A program made the translations under genes and the position numbers. Shown here one piece after another: positions 11,755-22,545 of a stretch of DNA of 64,000 nucleotides (within the stretch, counting starts at the first letter, position 1; each line of letters opens with the position of its first letter). The stretch is taken from contig MU859087.1 in NCBI GenBank assembly GCA_033297205.1, forward strand, positions 124,001 through 188,000. Direction: 5' to 3'. The notes beneath the pieces were generated by a model. That model did not search any database and was not told where the DNA came from. It saw only the letters and a list, made by a program, of their open reading frames with translations. The DNA comes from Pseudoneurospora amorphoporcata (lineage: Eukaryota > Ascomycota > Sordariomycetes > Sordariales > Sordariaceae).

Positions 11755-12751
11755 GGTGTCGGAGAAGAAAGGTAGATGCTTTGTTTGTGTGAAGGCTTTT
11801 GTTTATGGAATTGGTGTACGCGGGAAGAAGCGTCAATAGTCCAGTTGGAGCACTTGGGTTGTGGATAATCGTCTTGGTGACTGAAACGCTTGGATTCCAA
11901 ATCGGCATATGAGTGAGGTGAGGTTGACACTGCAGTGAGTTTCCGTGACGGTCATTAGGTTCCAGACGCGTCCCGCAGCCACCAAGTCGGGATGCCAAGC
12001 GCGTTCCACTTTATTCACGGTGAATACCTGCGTTACTCGCACAGTGGTCAGAGAGGTACCGCATCTACAAGGACTCAACCATAACAAATATCCTCTTTTG
12101 GGAAAAGTCACAGCTTATGCAGGCAGTTTTAGGTAGATATACCCGGCGCGATACCCTAGTTAAGTGAAATCAAATCGAGTGAGAATTACTAGTATATGAG
12201 TAGAACCGATACTTCCCAGCCAATCGCAATTTACCACCTGTGCAAGTCACTTCTTTATTTTTTATGTTTCCTATTCATTCGCTCTTTCGGCTTCGATATT
12301 TTATATCGCAATTTAACATACCGCATAGTATATTACATGGCTGTGTTAAACGCGATTTATCACCATACCCCTCTCGACGGGATTCGTTATATGTTCTATA
12401 TATCAAGACAATTGCCGTCCTGTTTGCCCATGGATGGAAGCCTGTATTACAAACCAATGCTCCCTTGAAAACGCCGTAGATGATACGACAGAGGGTTAAG
12501 AATAGAGATAATGTCTAAACAATGATTCCATGCAGGTTTATGCAAAAAGGGATCCAAGGCGTCGTCACCATGTTTGGTGAAATGCTAAAAAGAAAAGACG
12601 AAAGACAAGTTCATGGGTATCTCCACCTGGTCCGTAGCCTCCTCTTCCCGGTACATGTATGCAAATTCTCGCCCACTGTCCTGCTTCTCATAGCATCTTT
12701 TTGTAAAAGGCATACCCCTCAAGCTGCTTCCCACTCACTCTCCATACTTCA
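11755..12751. other. Intergenic between ORC4 and the channel gene
   Basis: Upstream region of ORC4 followed by the 3' region of the minus-strand channel gene. The stretch 12130-12480 is AT-rich. Only short, non-conserved frames are present. Confidence 0.5.
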
Positions 12752-15700
12752 TTACAGGTTGATAATGTCCACCTCCGAAAAGTCAGGCGGGTTGCGACCA
12801 TAGACTACACGCACTTTACTGTCCAGTGCAGTGCCCTCGTTGCTGATCCAAATGTACTTGCTAAATTCCTTCGTTCGCTTGATCTCATCGTCGGACACAC
12901 CGAGGTCGTCACGAGGAATCCAGACTGTAGGGCGACGTGCTCGTAGCGCATAGTGTTGGAATGCTTTGCGTACAAGGACGTCGCGCTCCTCTGGCGTAAG
13001 ATCCTCGATTTCGTCGTGATAGCCGCCGAACAACGCATCTCCTATCGCCCGTTGTGCTTCTATGTCCTTCTGACGACGTTCGTTGCGATAAATGGTAGCA
13101 GTGCGCAAGTTATCTTCCGCCTTGCCAAACGCCGCTTGCCGAACCTGCCTGCCGCCTCGTACCGCCCAACTACCGGCGTGGACGATACCCCTGACTGGGT
13201 TGAGCTTTCCGAGTCGGGACAGGCTATCGGCTTCTGACTTCGTTCTCTTGTGCAAATTCCGAAGCTCAATATCTTTTCCATCGCTCGCACCAGGAGCTGA
13301 CCGATTGAGTGCAGTAGCTTCGTCGTCATCGCGAATGATGCCCAGTCTTCGTTCCTGAGCACGCTGGAAGGCTTCATCGCGGATAACCGCCTCGTCCTCA
13401 AATGTGATAGGAAGGTATCGAAGGAGCGGCCCAAAGGAACGGTTCAGGAGATACTGGTACAATATGGTCAAGATAAGGGCAATGATCATGATGATGGCCT
13501 GAGGGACGCAGGCGACATTGTCATTCTCATCCACTGCCAGGAAGAAGAGACCGATAAGGCAGAGCTCCATGACATAGAGACCGGTAAATGTCTGGTTAAT
13601 CGCGCGGGGGTACAAAACACCACCGGTGTCGGTCCGGAACCGAGTAACGTAGAGCATGTTGTACCTGTGCGCACACCATAACAGTGCAAAGGTGATGATA
13701 GCGAAAATCGAAATGAGTGGCGCCACGACGGAGTAAATCAGAGCGATGCAGGCGAAGTTGGTGTAGACTGGGAAGAATGATCCCCAAGTAACGCTTGGGA
13801 GCTGCGTATTGCGCGTCCATTTCGCCCGTGCCGTGTTGTCCAGGATACGAGCCATAACGTACCACATGAACAACGTGCCGATCTGAAGAAGCGTTCCCGA
13901 ACTTGTTGACAACGCCTGGAGAATCATGTAACTGAAAAAGTAGTTCGCGGCTTTGGGAAGATTCTCCGCCAGAACTTCAGGGGTACTGGTAATATCCGCC
14001 GTAATGTTGGCGATCGTCTGAAACGTACTGGAAGTAATGGAAACGACGAGGAACACCTGTACAAAGAGGAAGGCAAAGTAGTATGTCTGCACCGTCTCCG
14101 ACCTCTGGGAGCCTGTCTTTGCGCCTTGGAAAGTAGCGAGCCAGTTCAGTGTTATCGGAACCAGAATCAGCAGGAGCGCAAGGACAGCCGCGGGCAAGAC
14201 ACCAGCCACACCCTTAACAACGTTGTGAACCGTATTGTTCTCAATAAGCCAATGGAGCCAGCTGTACTTCTCCACAAGGGCATCAAGCTGTGCCAGCGAC
14301 GCTGTCCACGCGACGGGAAAAGCCCACAGGATGAGCATACCAGCAACCACAGCGAAGACAAGCGCACTCCGCGCCCATTCGTGCCACCATTTGATAGCCA
14401 TGTTGTCCCAGATGACGTCGTTGGGCGATATTTCGACCGTACGAGGGGCCATCTGTTTGGGGATATGGTAGGTGACAGACTGGCAAGCCATATGCGCTGC
14501 TACTTGGTGGTTGAACTGAATAAAAGCGGAGTTCATGATGGGATACCGCTCGGGATGTTGCTGGTCCTCCTCAATTTCGAGATTCAGCTTTGCCAGCTCA
14601 GCCCGGCACCAGTAGATGGTATCGACCTTCTTGTTCACAAACGGCAAAGCAGGGAGAAAACCAGGTGTCCAGTCGAAAAGTGCCAAACGATGATGAGGCC
14701 GGTCCTTAGCCGAAAGCCACTTTTCCCATTCGGCGCCTTCCTCCTTTTCTGTTGCGTAATCTTGCGTAAACGCGGGAGGATATTCCACATCCTCAATATC
14801 GCTGTGGTAGAAGGGGATAGCAGCCTTGAATTTCTGCCACTTTGTCCTCTCCACCTTCCAAGGATAATCCTCGCGTTCATACCCTTGGGGAACCGGAGAC
14901 ACGTAACCACCCGACGGAGGCTTCCAGAACTCATACCATCTCGTCTTCTCAGTGATGTACATATTGTCCAAGTTCGAGACTCTGCGAGTGGTGTTACCTG
15001 TTGTTCGTGGATCTGGATCCTTCTGTACCGTCGAGGCTTGGGAGGCTTCAGAGAGGGTATGGGCATGGCGAGCTGGAGATGCGTGCAATGGAGTCTCGGA
15101 TGCAAACGACGGTTTAGGCTGTGCTTCGTCATCTCCTGGATGCAGTTTGGAGTCGTATGCGGAGCTTGTGGAGCTTGTGGAGCTTGTCGGGGATGGCTGT
15201 GCTCCATCTTTGACGAAGTCAAACCCGCCTGTACGCTCCAACTCCCCTTCGACGTTCTGTTGAAGAGCTTTGGGAAGGACAATAATGTTGTGCCCGGCTT
15301 CTCCAACAAAACCAACTCCCTTCTTGAGTCCTCTTTCTAGGTTTTCGCCTACTCTGAAGAGACCGTTCCCGCCCCGCGGGCCGTGGTGCGGCGATTCTTC
15401 GCTTTCGCCCTCCTGGATGTCGTCCAGTCCCTTGCCCTCTGGCTTCTCACCTCCGTGAACGGCTGTCGCAACATCATGCGGCACCGCCTCATGGTCTCCT
15501 ACGCTTAAGCCTCCGTTGTCCTCGGCACGTCGTTTAGCCTCGTCATCCTCGGCCTTTGCACGGTGTTTCCGTTCCTTCTTCGATTCTGCCTTGACCTGAT
15601 GAGCTTTGCGGACCCTTTTCTCCTCCAATCTCCTCTGTTCCAACTGTCTTCTCTTTGCCTCGCGGATCAGCTCTGTCTCGGCCTCTTCAAGCTGCTGGTG

Positions 15701-16738
15701 AATGGCATCACGCCGGTGAATTTTTTCGAGAAGTTTGGTAAAGTCCCGTGTCAGCCAGACATTTCTAATGCCGCCAGGGAAGACGTCAAACAGTCCCCTC
15801 AAAGCATCCTCGGTCAGCCACTTGTCGGGAATCGAGCTCACGAGGACGGTGTTTGCTGAGGCGCGCAATCGATGTTCGGCACTGGTGAGGTAATCTTGGC
15901 GGATTTTGACGTAAACGCGGAGCTCGGCGAAGAAGACGCCACAGACCCAGATAATAACAAGAAGAGCTAGAATCAGATGGGCCCACCGTCTGCGGTAGTT
16001 TTCTGGACGGACATTGCCCCAGGCCAAGGTGTCCAAGCCCGTGGGGACGTCAGGGTCCTCTATGTCCGTGTTGTTGGTGTCAACAACCTCCTGACCGAGT
16101 CCACCAACGTAGTTGATAGGTATCAAGATGGGAATGACGACAAGGGCGATGGGAATGAACAGGACCAAAAGAGTCTGGAGGTATCGAAGGAAGAAATAGG
16201 CATCGAGACCGCATTTTTTGATGATTTCACGGTCGTCGTATCTGAGCACAGTGGATAGTAGGCTCCAAGGACTCGCAGGTGGGGGTTCTGTCCTTTCGCG
16301 TTCAGGAACGAGGTAGGTCTTGGGTTTACTGTGCGCGACCATGTTAGTAGGAACCATTGTAAGATGCGAGGTGGGTAGTACATACAATATCCTGGCTAGC
16401 TTATGTCGTAGGAGCAAGAATAGCCCCATCTGGACACCAAAAACGACCAACGAAGTAGCCAAGGCAGTAAGAAAGGCCACAAGACTAATGCCCTCAACCT
16501 TCTGGGCTGAGCCTGTTGATTCGTCATTGGGTATTTTGTTGATGGGACCGCTTCTCGTTGTAGTAAGCACTCGTGATGTCGTCGAGCTACTCGAGGAAGA
16601 TGTCAAACTAGCTGACGATGTTATTGTCGATGCCAAGGCGGATGTTACAGTTGATATTACAGATCCCGATATGGATGCCGTCGATATCGCGGTCGACACG
16701 GCCGTCGGCAGCGTCGAAAGAAGTGCAGAGGAAGCCAT
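12752..16738 (-). CDS. OSCA/TMEM63 (Csc1/Phm7/Rsn1-like) stress-gated cation channel
   Basis: Minus strand, two exons 16738-16386 and 16328-12752. The 57-nt intron (GTATGT...CACAG with CTAAC branch) is a multiple of three and has no stop, so it is easily missed; removing it restores a smooth ARIF-KPKTYLVPER junction. Protein 1309 residues. Order: Ser/Thr-rich N-terminus, first membrane segments (about 75-100, then LLVLFIPIALVVIPILIPI), a long cytosolic part with a charged Lys/Glu/Arg coiled region (about 325-390) and low-complexity insert, then a cluster of membrane segments (about 780-1110) and a C-terminal region ending VYGRNPPDFSEVDIINL. This matches RSN1_TM, PHM7_cyt, the DUF221/RSN1_7TM channel core and PHM7_ext. 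Family knowledge: osmotically or mechanically gated, calcium-permeable cation channels, with some fungal members tied to exocytosis. Confidence 0.92.
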   Translation of the reverse strand: MASSALLSTLPTAVSTAISTASISGSVISTVTSALASTITSSASLTSSSSSSTTSRVLTTTRSGPINKIPNDESTGSAQKVEGISLVAFLTALATSLVVFGVQMGLFLLLRHKLARILYVLPTSHLTMVPTNMVAHSKPKTYLVPERERTEPPPASPWSLLSTVLRYDDREIIKKCGLDAYFFLRYLQTLLVLFIPIALVVIPILIPINYVGGLGQEVVDTNNTDIEDPDVPTGLDTLAWGNVRPENYRRRWAHLILALLVIIWVCGVFFAELRVYVKIRQDYLTSAEHRLRASANTVLVSSIPDKWLTEDALRGLFDVFPGGIRNVWLTRDFTKLLEKIHRRDAIHQQLEEAETELIREAKRRQLEQRRLEEKRVRKAHQVKAESKKERKHRAKAEDDEAKRRAEDNGGLSVGDHEAVPHDVATAVHGGEKPEGKGLDDIQEGESEESPHHGPRGGNGLFRVGENLERGLKKGVGFVGEAGHNIIVLPKALQQNVEGELERTGGFDFVKDGAQPSPTSSTSSTSSAYDSKLHPGDDEAQPKPSFASETPLHASPARHAHTLSEASQASTVQKDPDPRTTGNTTRRVSNLDNMYITEKTRWYEFWKPPSGGYVSPVPQGYEREDYPWKVERTKWQKFKAAIPFYHSDIEDVEYPPAFTQDYATEKEEGAEWEKWLSAKDRPHHRLALFDWTPGFLPALPFVNKKVDTIYWCRAELAKLNLEIEEDQQHPERYPIMNSAFIQFNHQVAAHMACQSVTYHIPKQMAPRTVEISPNDVIWDNMAIKWWHEWARSALVFAVVAGMLILWAFPVAWTASLAQLDALVEKYSWLHWLIENNTVHNVVKGVAGVLPAAVLALLLILVPITLNWLATFQGAKTGSQRSETVQTYYFAFLFVQVFLVVSITSSTFQTIANITADITSTPEVLAENLPKAANYFFSYMILQALSTSSGTLLQIGTLFMWYVMARILDNTARAKWTRNTQLPSVTWGSFFPVYTNFACIALIYSVVAPLISIFAIITFALLWCAHRYNMLYVTRFRTDTGGVLYPRAINQTFTGLYVMELCLIGLFFLAVDENDNVACVPQAIIMIIALILTILYQYLLNRSFGPLLRYLPITFEDEAVIRDEAFQRAQERRLGIIRDDDEATALNRSAPGASDGKDIELRNLHKRTKSEADSLSRLGKLNPVRGIVHAGSWAVRGGRQVRQAAFGKAEDNLRTATIYRNERRQKDIEAQRAIGDALFGGYHDEIEDLTPEERDVLVRKAFQHYALRARRPTVWIPRDDLGVSDDEIKRTKEFSKYIWISNEGTALDSKVRVVYGRNPPDFSEVDIINL

Positions 16739-19700
16739 AATGGCTGGTGAAATAAGGTGGCCTCTAGGGCCGTCGAGGTTCGTGATGGAATAATACCCGT
16801 GGTATTGCTGGGTAGATAGAGGTACCTAGATGGCAATACTCGATCGGGAAAGGGCTGAGGAAGGTATGTTAAGTTCGAAGCAATGGGTCGCAGACCGCTG
16901 TTTGCAGGCGAACCCGAGGCTAGAGCGACGGAACGACTAGGAGGATGTTGGAAGCGAAGGCATCGGCTGTATTTTGTGTTGTCTATCCACGCAAAGTCGT
17001 GGAGAAACCGAGATGATTATTCCTTGACCAGGCACATATACCCCTTTCCCAGCCAGTGGGATGGTGCAGGAGGAGTCGTCGATCTTTGTGTGTTGCTTTT
17101 GTGGTATCCCGGATAGGACAATAGGAACAATGGCGGAAGGGTTGACGGTGGTCCAAAGGTGAGTTATGACGGAGGTACCTCTAAGGACAAAGGGAAGAAG
17201 AGTAGGCCAGCCGCGAAGGGTTGCAGAATTAGGTACCGTAGGCGGATGGATAGATGATTAGAGGAAGTAGCCCTATGATCAATCTGCGGGACTTGGGATG
17301 AAAAGATGGTAGCGAACCAGAAGAATGGGAAGTATGATCGACATACAAGAAGAAAATCAGGAGTGAGGTCCGTTAACAAGCGAGACTGGAGGTGGTTCGG
17401 GGGAGGGAGGAAATCGAGGAAACGAAAAGTTCTGGTGACTTATCGCTGTAAGAGAATCTCGGCTTGCCCTTGCTAAGAAGGTATCGGCTGGCATCCAGTG
17501 ACGCTATCAGTCCCCCAAGACGAACCAAACCTGAAAAGGACGGGAGCCAAATGGATGGACGGTCTGCGGGACGCGCTTGCTTGCTGGAGCACGGGCGTGG
17601 ACTTGAAGCTTTGAGGTTCTCGTTGCGGGCCGTTCACCGGTTGGCTGACCTTTCATTGCTCAGTTCATCCCATGGAAAGACGGGACGTGACGACGACGCA
17701 CGATAGGTACCTTTTAGCGACCAAGATGGGCCAAGATCGGGGTCGCCATGCCATGTGCAACAAATGTCCAGGTTGTCTTGCTTCTGATCTGATTGGGCCT
17801 GGCACCAAAGTACCCTGGTGACGTCTGCGGCTGCCCTTGTGGCCAATCAACCCCATGCCCGGCGTCACTTGCAGCATGCCCCTGAAAAACCAGTTGTTCA
17901 TTGTTCATTGCGCGCCTGTGAATCCCCGCCTGAGCCCCTCATGTCGCCCGTTCCCTTGTCTGGGCAGTGGCCGTTGGTTGACATGGTTGGCTGGTGACTT
18001 GTCACATTGTACCTACCTTACCTATCGAGGACAACAAAGCCGCAAGACGCGCGCTTCACTGTTCAGTTCTTAATAAGAACCACAACGGCTCGTTTCTCCC
18101 TGTGTCCAAGAAACATCCTTGCGCAACCGAACCCCCCACCAACAACGGACGAGCCCGTTGTGGCTCTTCACACGAAATGGTCTTGGTGCCCCTGAACGAC
18201 CAGGCGTGCGTGCATGGCTGTACATGAACGGCAGCCGAGCTCAGAAAAACCACTCAGCGGAGATTTGTGCGTCCTCTAAGTCTAGTGTGGACTTTGAAAG
18301 CCTTCGACTAATTTCGGCTGGAACTTGGCACGCCGACCTCCCCTAGCACCCCTAGCACCCTCCTTGGTCGTGGATGGGTTGCGCGTAAAAAGGGTCGATA
18401 AACGGGAAAGAACAAGTTGTGCCCTCCAACTTTTGTGTGGTCTTGTTCACGGTCCCAGGGTATGACGCAACTACGGGCACAAAGACTGGGCAATTGCGCC
18501 TGCATAATGCTGCAATCCAAGCACGTGTCCTTGCATTCGTTCCTCCACTGTTGGAAGCCGTCAGTTTTTAAGCAATTGTGAACTCGGAGGGAGGCGAGCG
18601 AAACTGATGGCTATGTTCGTTGACCTTGACGTGCATGGGTAATTGGCGACTAGTCGGGCGAGATGGTCGACATAGGAGGCCTCTCTTTATCAGATGAACG
18701 CCAGTTTCGCGACTGCATAGCAGATGTAGATACTGGGAGTGAGTGCCCGGCTAAGTGCACGAGCCTCCTTCTTGTGCGCGGGCTGTTTGAGCTTGCACTC
18801 GAACGCAAACATCGCAGTAACAAATCCGAGTTCAATATCTTTCGAGGTAGATGAAACAAGGGAACTACTCGTCAGGGCTAGAAACGCAATGGGTCGCCGG
18901 TGGCGTTTCTAGCCCAGACGAGTATATATGTATGGAATCTTTACACAGACTTGTTGCGGTTTGTCTATACTTATCAATGTTACCACCCGCGCCATCGAGG
19001 ATGGACTTTCCGTTTCTCGGAGAAGCTCGGGCTTTGGCGTGCGCCGCAGGGAGCAACATTTCTCCCAGACAATCCACAGAGACGAAACCCCAACGGAAGC
19101 CAGCAACCGTCCGGCACCGACAACACCGGATGATGTTAAAACCGCATGGGATGATATGCCTCAGATTCCCAGAAATTCTGCCATATAATTTATTCACGGT
19201 TCCCTCAGCCCTGGGTTCACATTATGGCCAAGCCAGTGGCCAGGGGTATGTATTACCTCAATGTTGCCTTTCCCGCCGAGATGTTGAAAGACCCCCAAGA
19301 TTTCCCCAAGTTGGGACCTGTGGATGAGCGATCAGTAGTGTATTCCCGATATCGCACCTACCTTAGGTTCTGCCACTGGTTATATGTTTCGTTAGCCTCA
19401 TACACACTGATTTATTGAATATAGTCAAATACATCTGTGATAGCAAATTAAAATGGCCCAATGTTGATATCGCCATCCCGGACAAACATATTTCCCCAGC
19501 ACAGCGTCAACTTTGGCCAAGTACCTTGTAACCAACGGACACTTTCGCGGCAGTTCCCCCGCACTTTGGGGGATCTCCCCCTGGACCCCACCTCTTCGGT
19601 TTAGATCTCACCTCCCATATCCGGGTCACATGTATGTGATTTGGCAGTCGATAATGGATAGCTTTCTAGCTTTAGCTCCCGAGCTGGTGGGAAACTATAA

Positions 19701-19819
19701 TATAGCTTCATCCTCCTTTTTTGTATCTGTGATTTGAACTCTCATTCTTCATTTTTGGATATTGACCTACGCTTTGTTCATCATCATCACACAAAGGCTT
19801 TATCAACCAGCATATCACC
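16739..19819. other. Long intergenic region
   Basis: About 3.1 kb between divergently transcribed genes. No frame looks coding. Direct small repeats such as CTAGCACCC twice at about 18345-18361 and GGTACCT words occur. A near-perfect TA-flanked hairpin lies at 18868-18922. The last 130 bases hold AT-rich sequence and a CATC-repeat leader before the monooxygenase ATG. Confidence 0.5.
18868..18922. repeat. Short TA-flanked hairpin (55 bp)
   Basis: Arms of 20 bases: CTCGTCAGGGCTAGAAACGC on the left, and its inverse with one mismatch on the right, separated by about 15 bases. Both ends abut a TA dinucleotide, as after insertion by a TA-specific transposase. The outermost 9 bases recur in a similar hairpin at 48828-48878. 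Confidence 0.6.
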
Positions 19820-21297
19820 ATGGCCGACTTCCGGGATCTCCGTATTGCCATCATCGGCGCAGGTAAGCCCCCCCAAGAGTGTCTCCTCACAAATCACCGA
19901 GTACCGAATACTAACGTGAATAATCGCACAGGAATGGGAGGGTTGGGCGCTGCCCTCGCCTTCGCCAAAAAGGGGTTCAAGAACATCAATGTTTACGAGA
20001 CAGCGTCGAACCTAGGCTTCGTCGGTGCCGGTATCCAGATGCCTCCCAATGTTGTCAGGGTATTGGATCGTCTAGGCTGCTGGGAAGAGATCGAGAAAGA
20101 TTCCACAAATGTCAAGGAGACGAGCATCAGGCGTAAGTAGTTTCACTCCATTTTTCCCGATCCCAGAGAATAGCAAAGCTAACCGGACATTGTAATACCA
20201 CAGAGGGAAGCACAAACGAAGAGCTCGCCCACGTCTACATGCCCGACATGCGCGAGAAGTACGGTTTCCCGCACTGCACCGGCCACCGCTCCTCTCTCGC
20301 CGGCGGCCTCTACAACGGCTGCTTGAAGGAGTCCGCCATCAAATTCAACTTCGGCACCTCACTCGTCAAGGTTCTCTCATGGGCGCCCAAGCCGCGTATC
20401 CTGCTCAAGTCGCGCACCCAGGAGGAGCCCTTCGAGGTCGAAGCCGACATCCTGCTCGCCTCGGACGGCATCAAGTCCCTCACGCGCACGCAGATGCTCT
20501 CCGAGCTCGGCCTAACCTCGGAGGAGGGAGACACCGGTCAAGCCGCCTACAGAATCATGCTTCACCGCGACCAAATGAAGCATGACCCGGAGATGCTCGC
20601 TCTGCTGGACAGCGACATGGTCGTCCGCTGGATCGGCGAGCGTAGACACATCATCGCTTACCCGGTCAGCGGACACAACATCTACAACCTATCGACGGCG
20701 CACCCGGACACGAACTTTGCGGGCGCCACTAACGCGACGTACACGACGCGCGGCGAGAAGAAGGCCATGTTTGAGGTGTTCGGCACCTTCTGCCCGCTCG
20801 TGCAGCGCATGCTCGACCTGGTGCCCGAGGGCGAGGTGTGCGAGTGGAAGCTGCGCATCCACAAGACACTTCCCACGTGGGTGCACGGGTCCGCCGCGCT
20901 GCTGGGCGACGCCTGCCACGCTACGCTGCCGCATCTCAACCAGGGCGCTGCCATGGCCATCGAAGACGGATCGGTCCTGGCTGAGTGTGTGAGCAGGATT
21001 CCCGCTGATAAGCTGGATGATGCCGAGACGATCACCAAGACACTCAAGGTGTTTGAGATGCTGCGCAAGCCGTATACGACGACCCTGGTGGATTTGGCGT
21101 CGCACTCCGGGCGTGTGTTGCATCTTGGTGAGGGCAAGGCGAAGGAGGAGCGTGATCGGCTGTTCCGAGAAAATGGCAAGTCCGGCGTGGTACCGGATAA
21201 GTGGGCGAGCCCCGATGTGCAGAAGATGATTTATTCGCATGATTGTGTGAAGGAGGTGATTGAGAAGTTCGATGAGGTCTTTGCAAGCATTGCATGA
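19820..21297 (+). CDS. FAD-dependent monooxygenase, salicylate hydroxylase-like
   Basis: Three exons: 19820-19862, 19932-20132, 20204-21297; introns of 69 and 71 nt, both phase 1; 445 residues, the usual size of single-component flavoprotein hydroxylases. The N-terminal nucleotide-binding motif GAGMGGLG (13-20) is interrupted by intron 1. The internal DG motif is LLASDGIKS, and the GD motif is LLGDACHATLPHLNQGAAMAIEDG (only key part given). These three motifs define the class A aromatic hydroxylases that insert one oxygen from O2 into phenolic substrates using NAD(P)H. The C-terminus extends beyond the core with a charged helical tail. The substrate cannot be told from sequence. The ATG sits in an ideal context (CACCATGG). 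No cluster partners are adjacent, so a catabolic role seems as likely as a biosynthetic one. Confidence 0.9.
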
Positions 21298-22110
21298 GAG
21301 GGAGATTCAGGATGTATGAATGACTCTGGTGCTGTACTTTGTTGGCGGTATGTTATGTAGCGCGGCGTACAATGGTGTTTAGAATTGAAGCTTTATCTAA
21401 CTTTACCTGCTTCTCATGAACCAGAGTCAACATAGTAAACCGTCATCACTTTTCAGCCCCGAGTGTGACATGAAGAACTTGAAGTAGCTGCGAAACTTGT
21501 TAACTGTACCTTCATGAGTGCAAGAACAGCAAAAATTCCTGCCTCCAACACCCCCAGTCAACTTTTCTCCGTTCCTGCAAACGAAATCCATGCGTTAGAG
21601 ACGAGTGCTGACAATGATAAAGTCATGTCAAGTCAATCAAATTCGAAACACACAGGAGATGCAAAGAGAACCAGCGTGGGAATGCAAGAAAGGCAATTGG
21701 TTACTGGTATATGAAGGAAAGAAGAAGAATAACATAAAGCGAACATAAGGTGTAACGAAAAGCAAGCCAAAGCAGCTGTGTAGCCAAATTCCCCTTGCGC
21801 CTCCCAAATGCGTGAATCAATCAAACCTTGCAGGCTCTCAACTAAGCCTGCTCCCATTCCTACAAGACCTCGAGGCAGGGTCAAGTTTCAAATGCCGGCT
21901 TGCAACTAATTAGTGAGACGGTGCGGTCCACTCTGGCACACCACCGCCTCTCTATCAGCGCAAACGGGCGTTTTTGTTGCCCGTCACGCCCAAGGCAGCA
22001 AACATACTGCCCTCCCAAATTCTTCCCCTTTTCGCACCATTTCGATGCTATTAACTTGTTGTTCGTTTCTGACATGGTCCCGTTACGGAAATAATCGGTG
22101 CGGATGGTGT
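21298..22110. other. Intergenic between convergent genes
   Basis: Shared 3' region of the monooxygenase (+) and CYSTM (-) genes. Only short, non-conserved frames occur here. Confidence 0.5.
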
Positions 22111-22545
22111 TTAGAAGATGGCATCCAAGCAGCAGCAGACGGCGCAAGTTCCCAGAATCGCCAAGCAGACGTTCTGAAACAGACAATGTTAGTGATAATG
22201 GTCGCCAGCAAAGTCACCCGGGACAGTAGGACTTACATCAGAACTGCTCTTCTGCTCTACCGGCTGCTGGTAGTACCCTTGCGGCGGAGGACCCTGCTGG
22301 TAATACGCTCCTGGTGGTGGTTGCTGTTGCTGGTAGTATCCCATCTGCGGTCCCTGCTGGTATGGGCCTGGCTGTTGCCCGTATTGACCTTGCGGCGGGT
22401 ATTGGCCTTGTGGCGGGTAGTTGGGATCCTGAGGAGGATAGTAACCACCTTGGGGCTGGCCGTAGGGAGCACCGTAGCCGGCGTAGGCAGCCTGGGGAGG
22501 CTGAGGCTGGTTGTACGGGGGTGGATCTTGCTTGCCGGAGTCCAT
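22111..22545 (-). CDS. Small CYSTM-domain membrane protein with Pro/Gln/Tyr-rich N-terminus
   Basis: Minus strand, exons 22545-22237 and 22173-22111 around a 63-nt phase-0 intron (GTAAGT...TTTCAG). Protein of 123 residues. The first 95 are almost only Pro, Gln, Gly and Tyr in YPPQ/GYYQQ-type repeats. The 20-residue last exon (NVCLAILGTC then AVCCCLDAIF) is the cysteine-rich hydrophobic helix of the CYSTM module. Family knowledge: CYSTM proteins are tail-anchored, found across eukaryotes and often linked to stress tolerance; the cysteines may be palmitoylated. Without splicing, the frame reads on for 15 residues to a stop and the membrane helix is lost. The short second exon falls below usual frame-length cut-offs, so the gene could easily be annotated without its only domain. 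Confidence 0.85.

Noticed and set aside
14126..15340. Long plus-strand open frame (404 codons) inside the channel gene
   Set aside because: It is antisense to the conserved OSCA-type coding sequence and has no domain of its own; a frame shadow.
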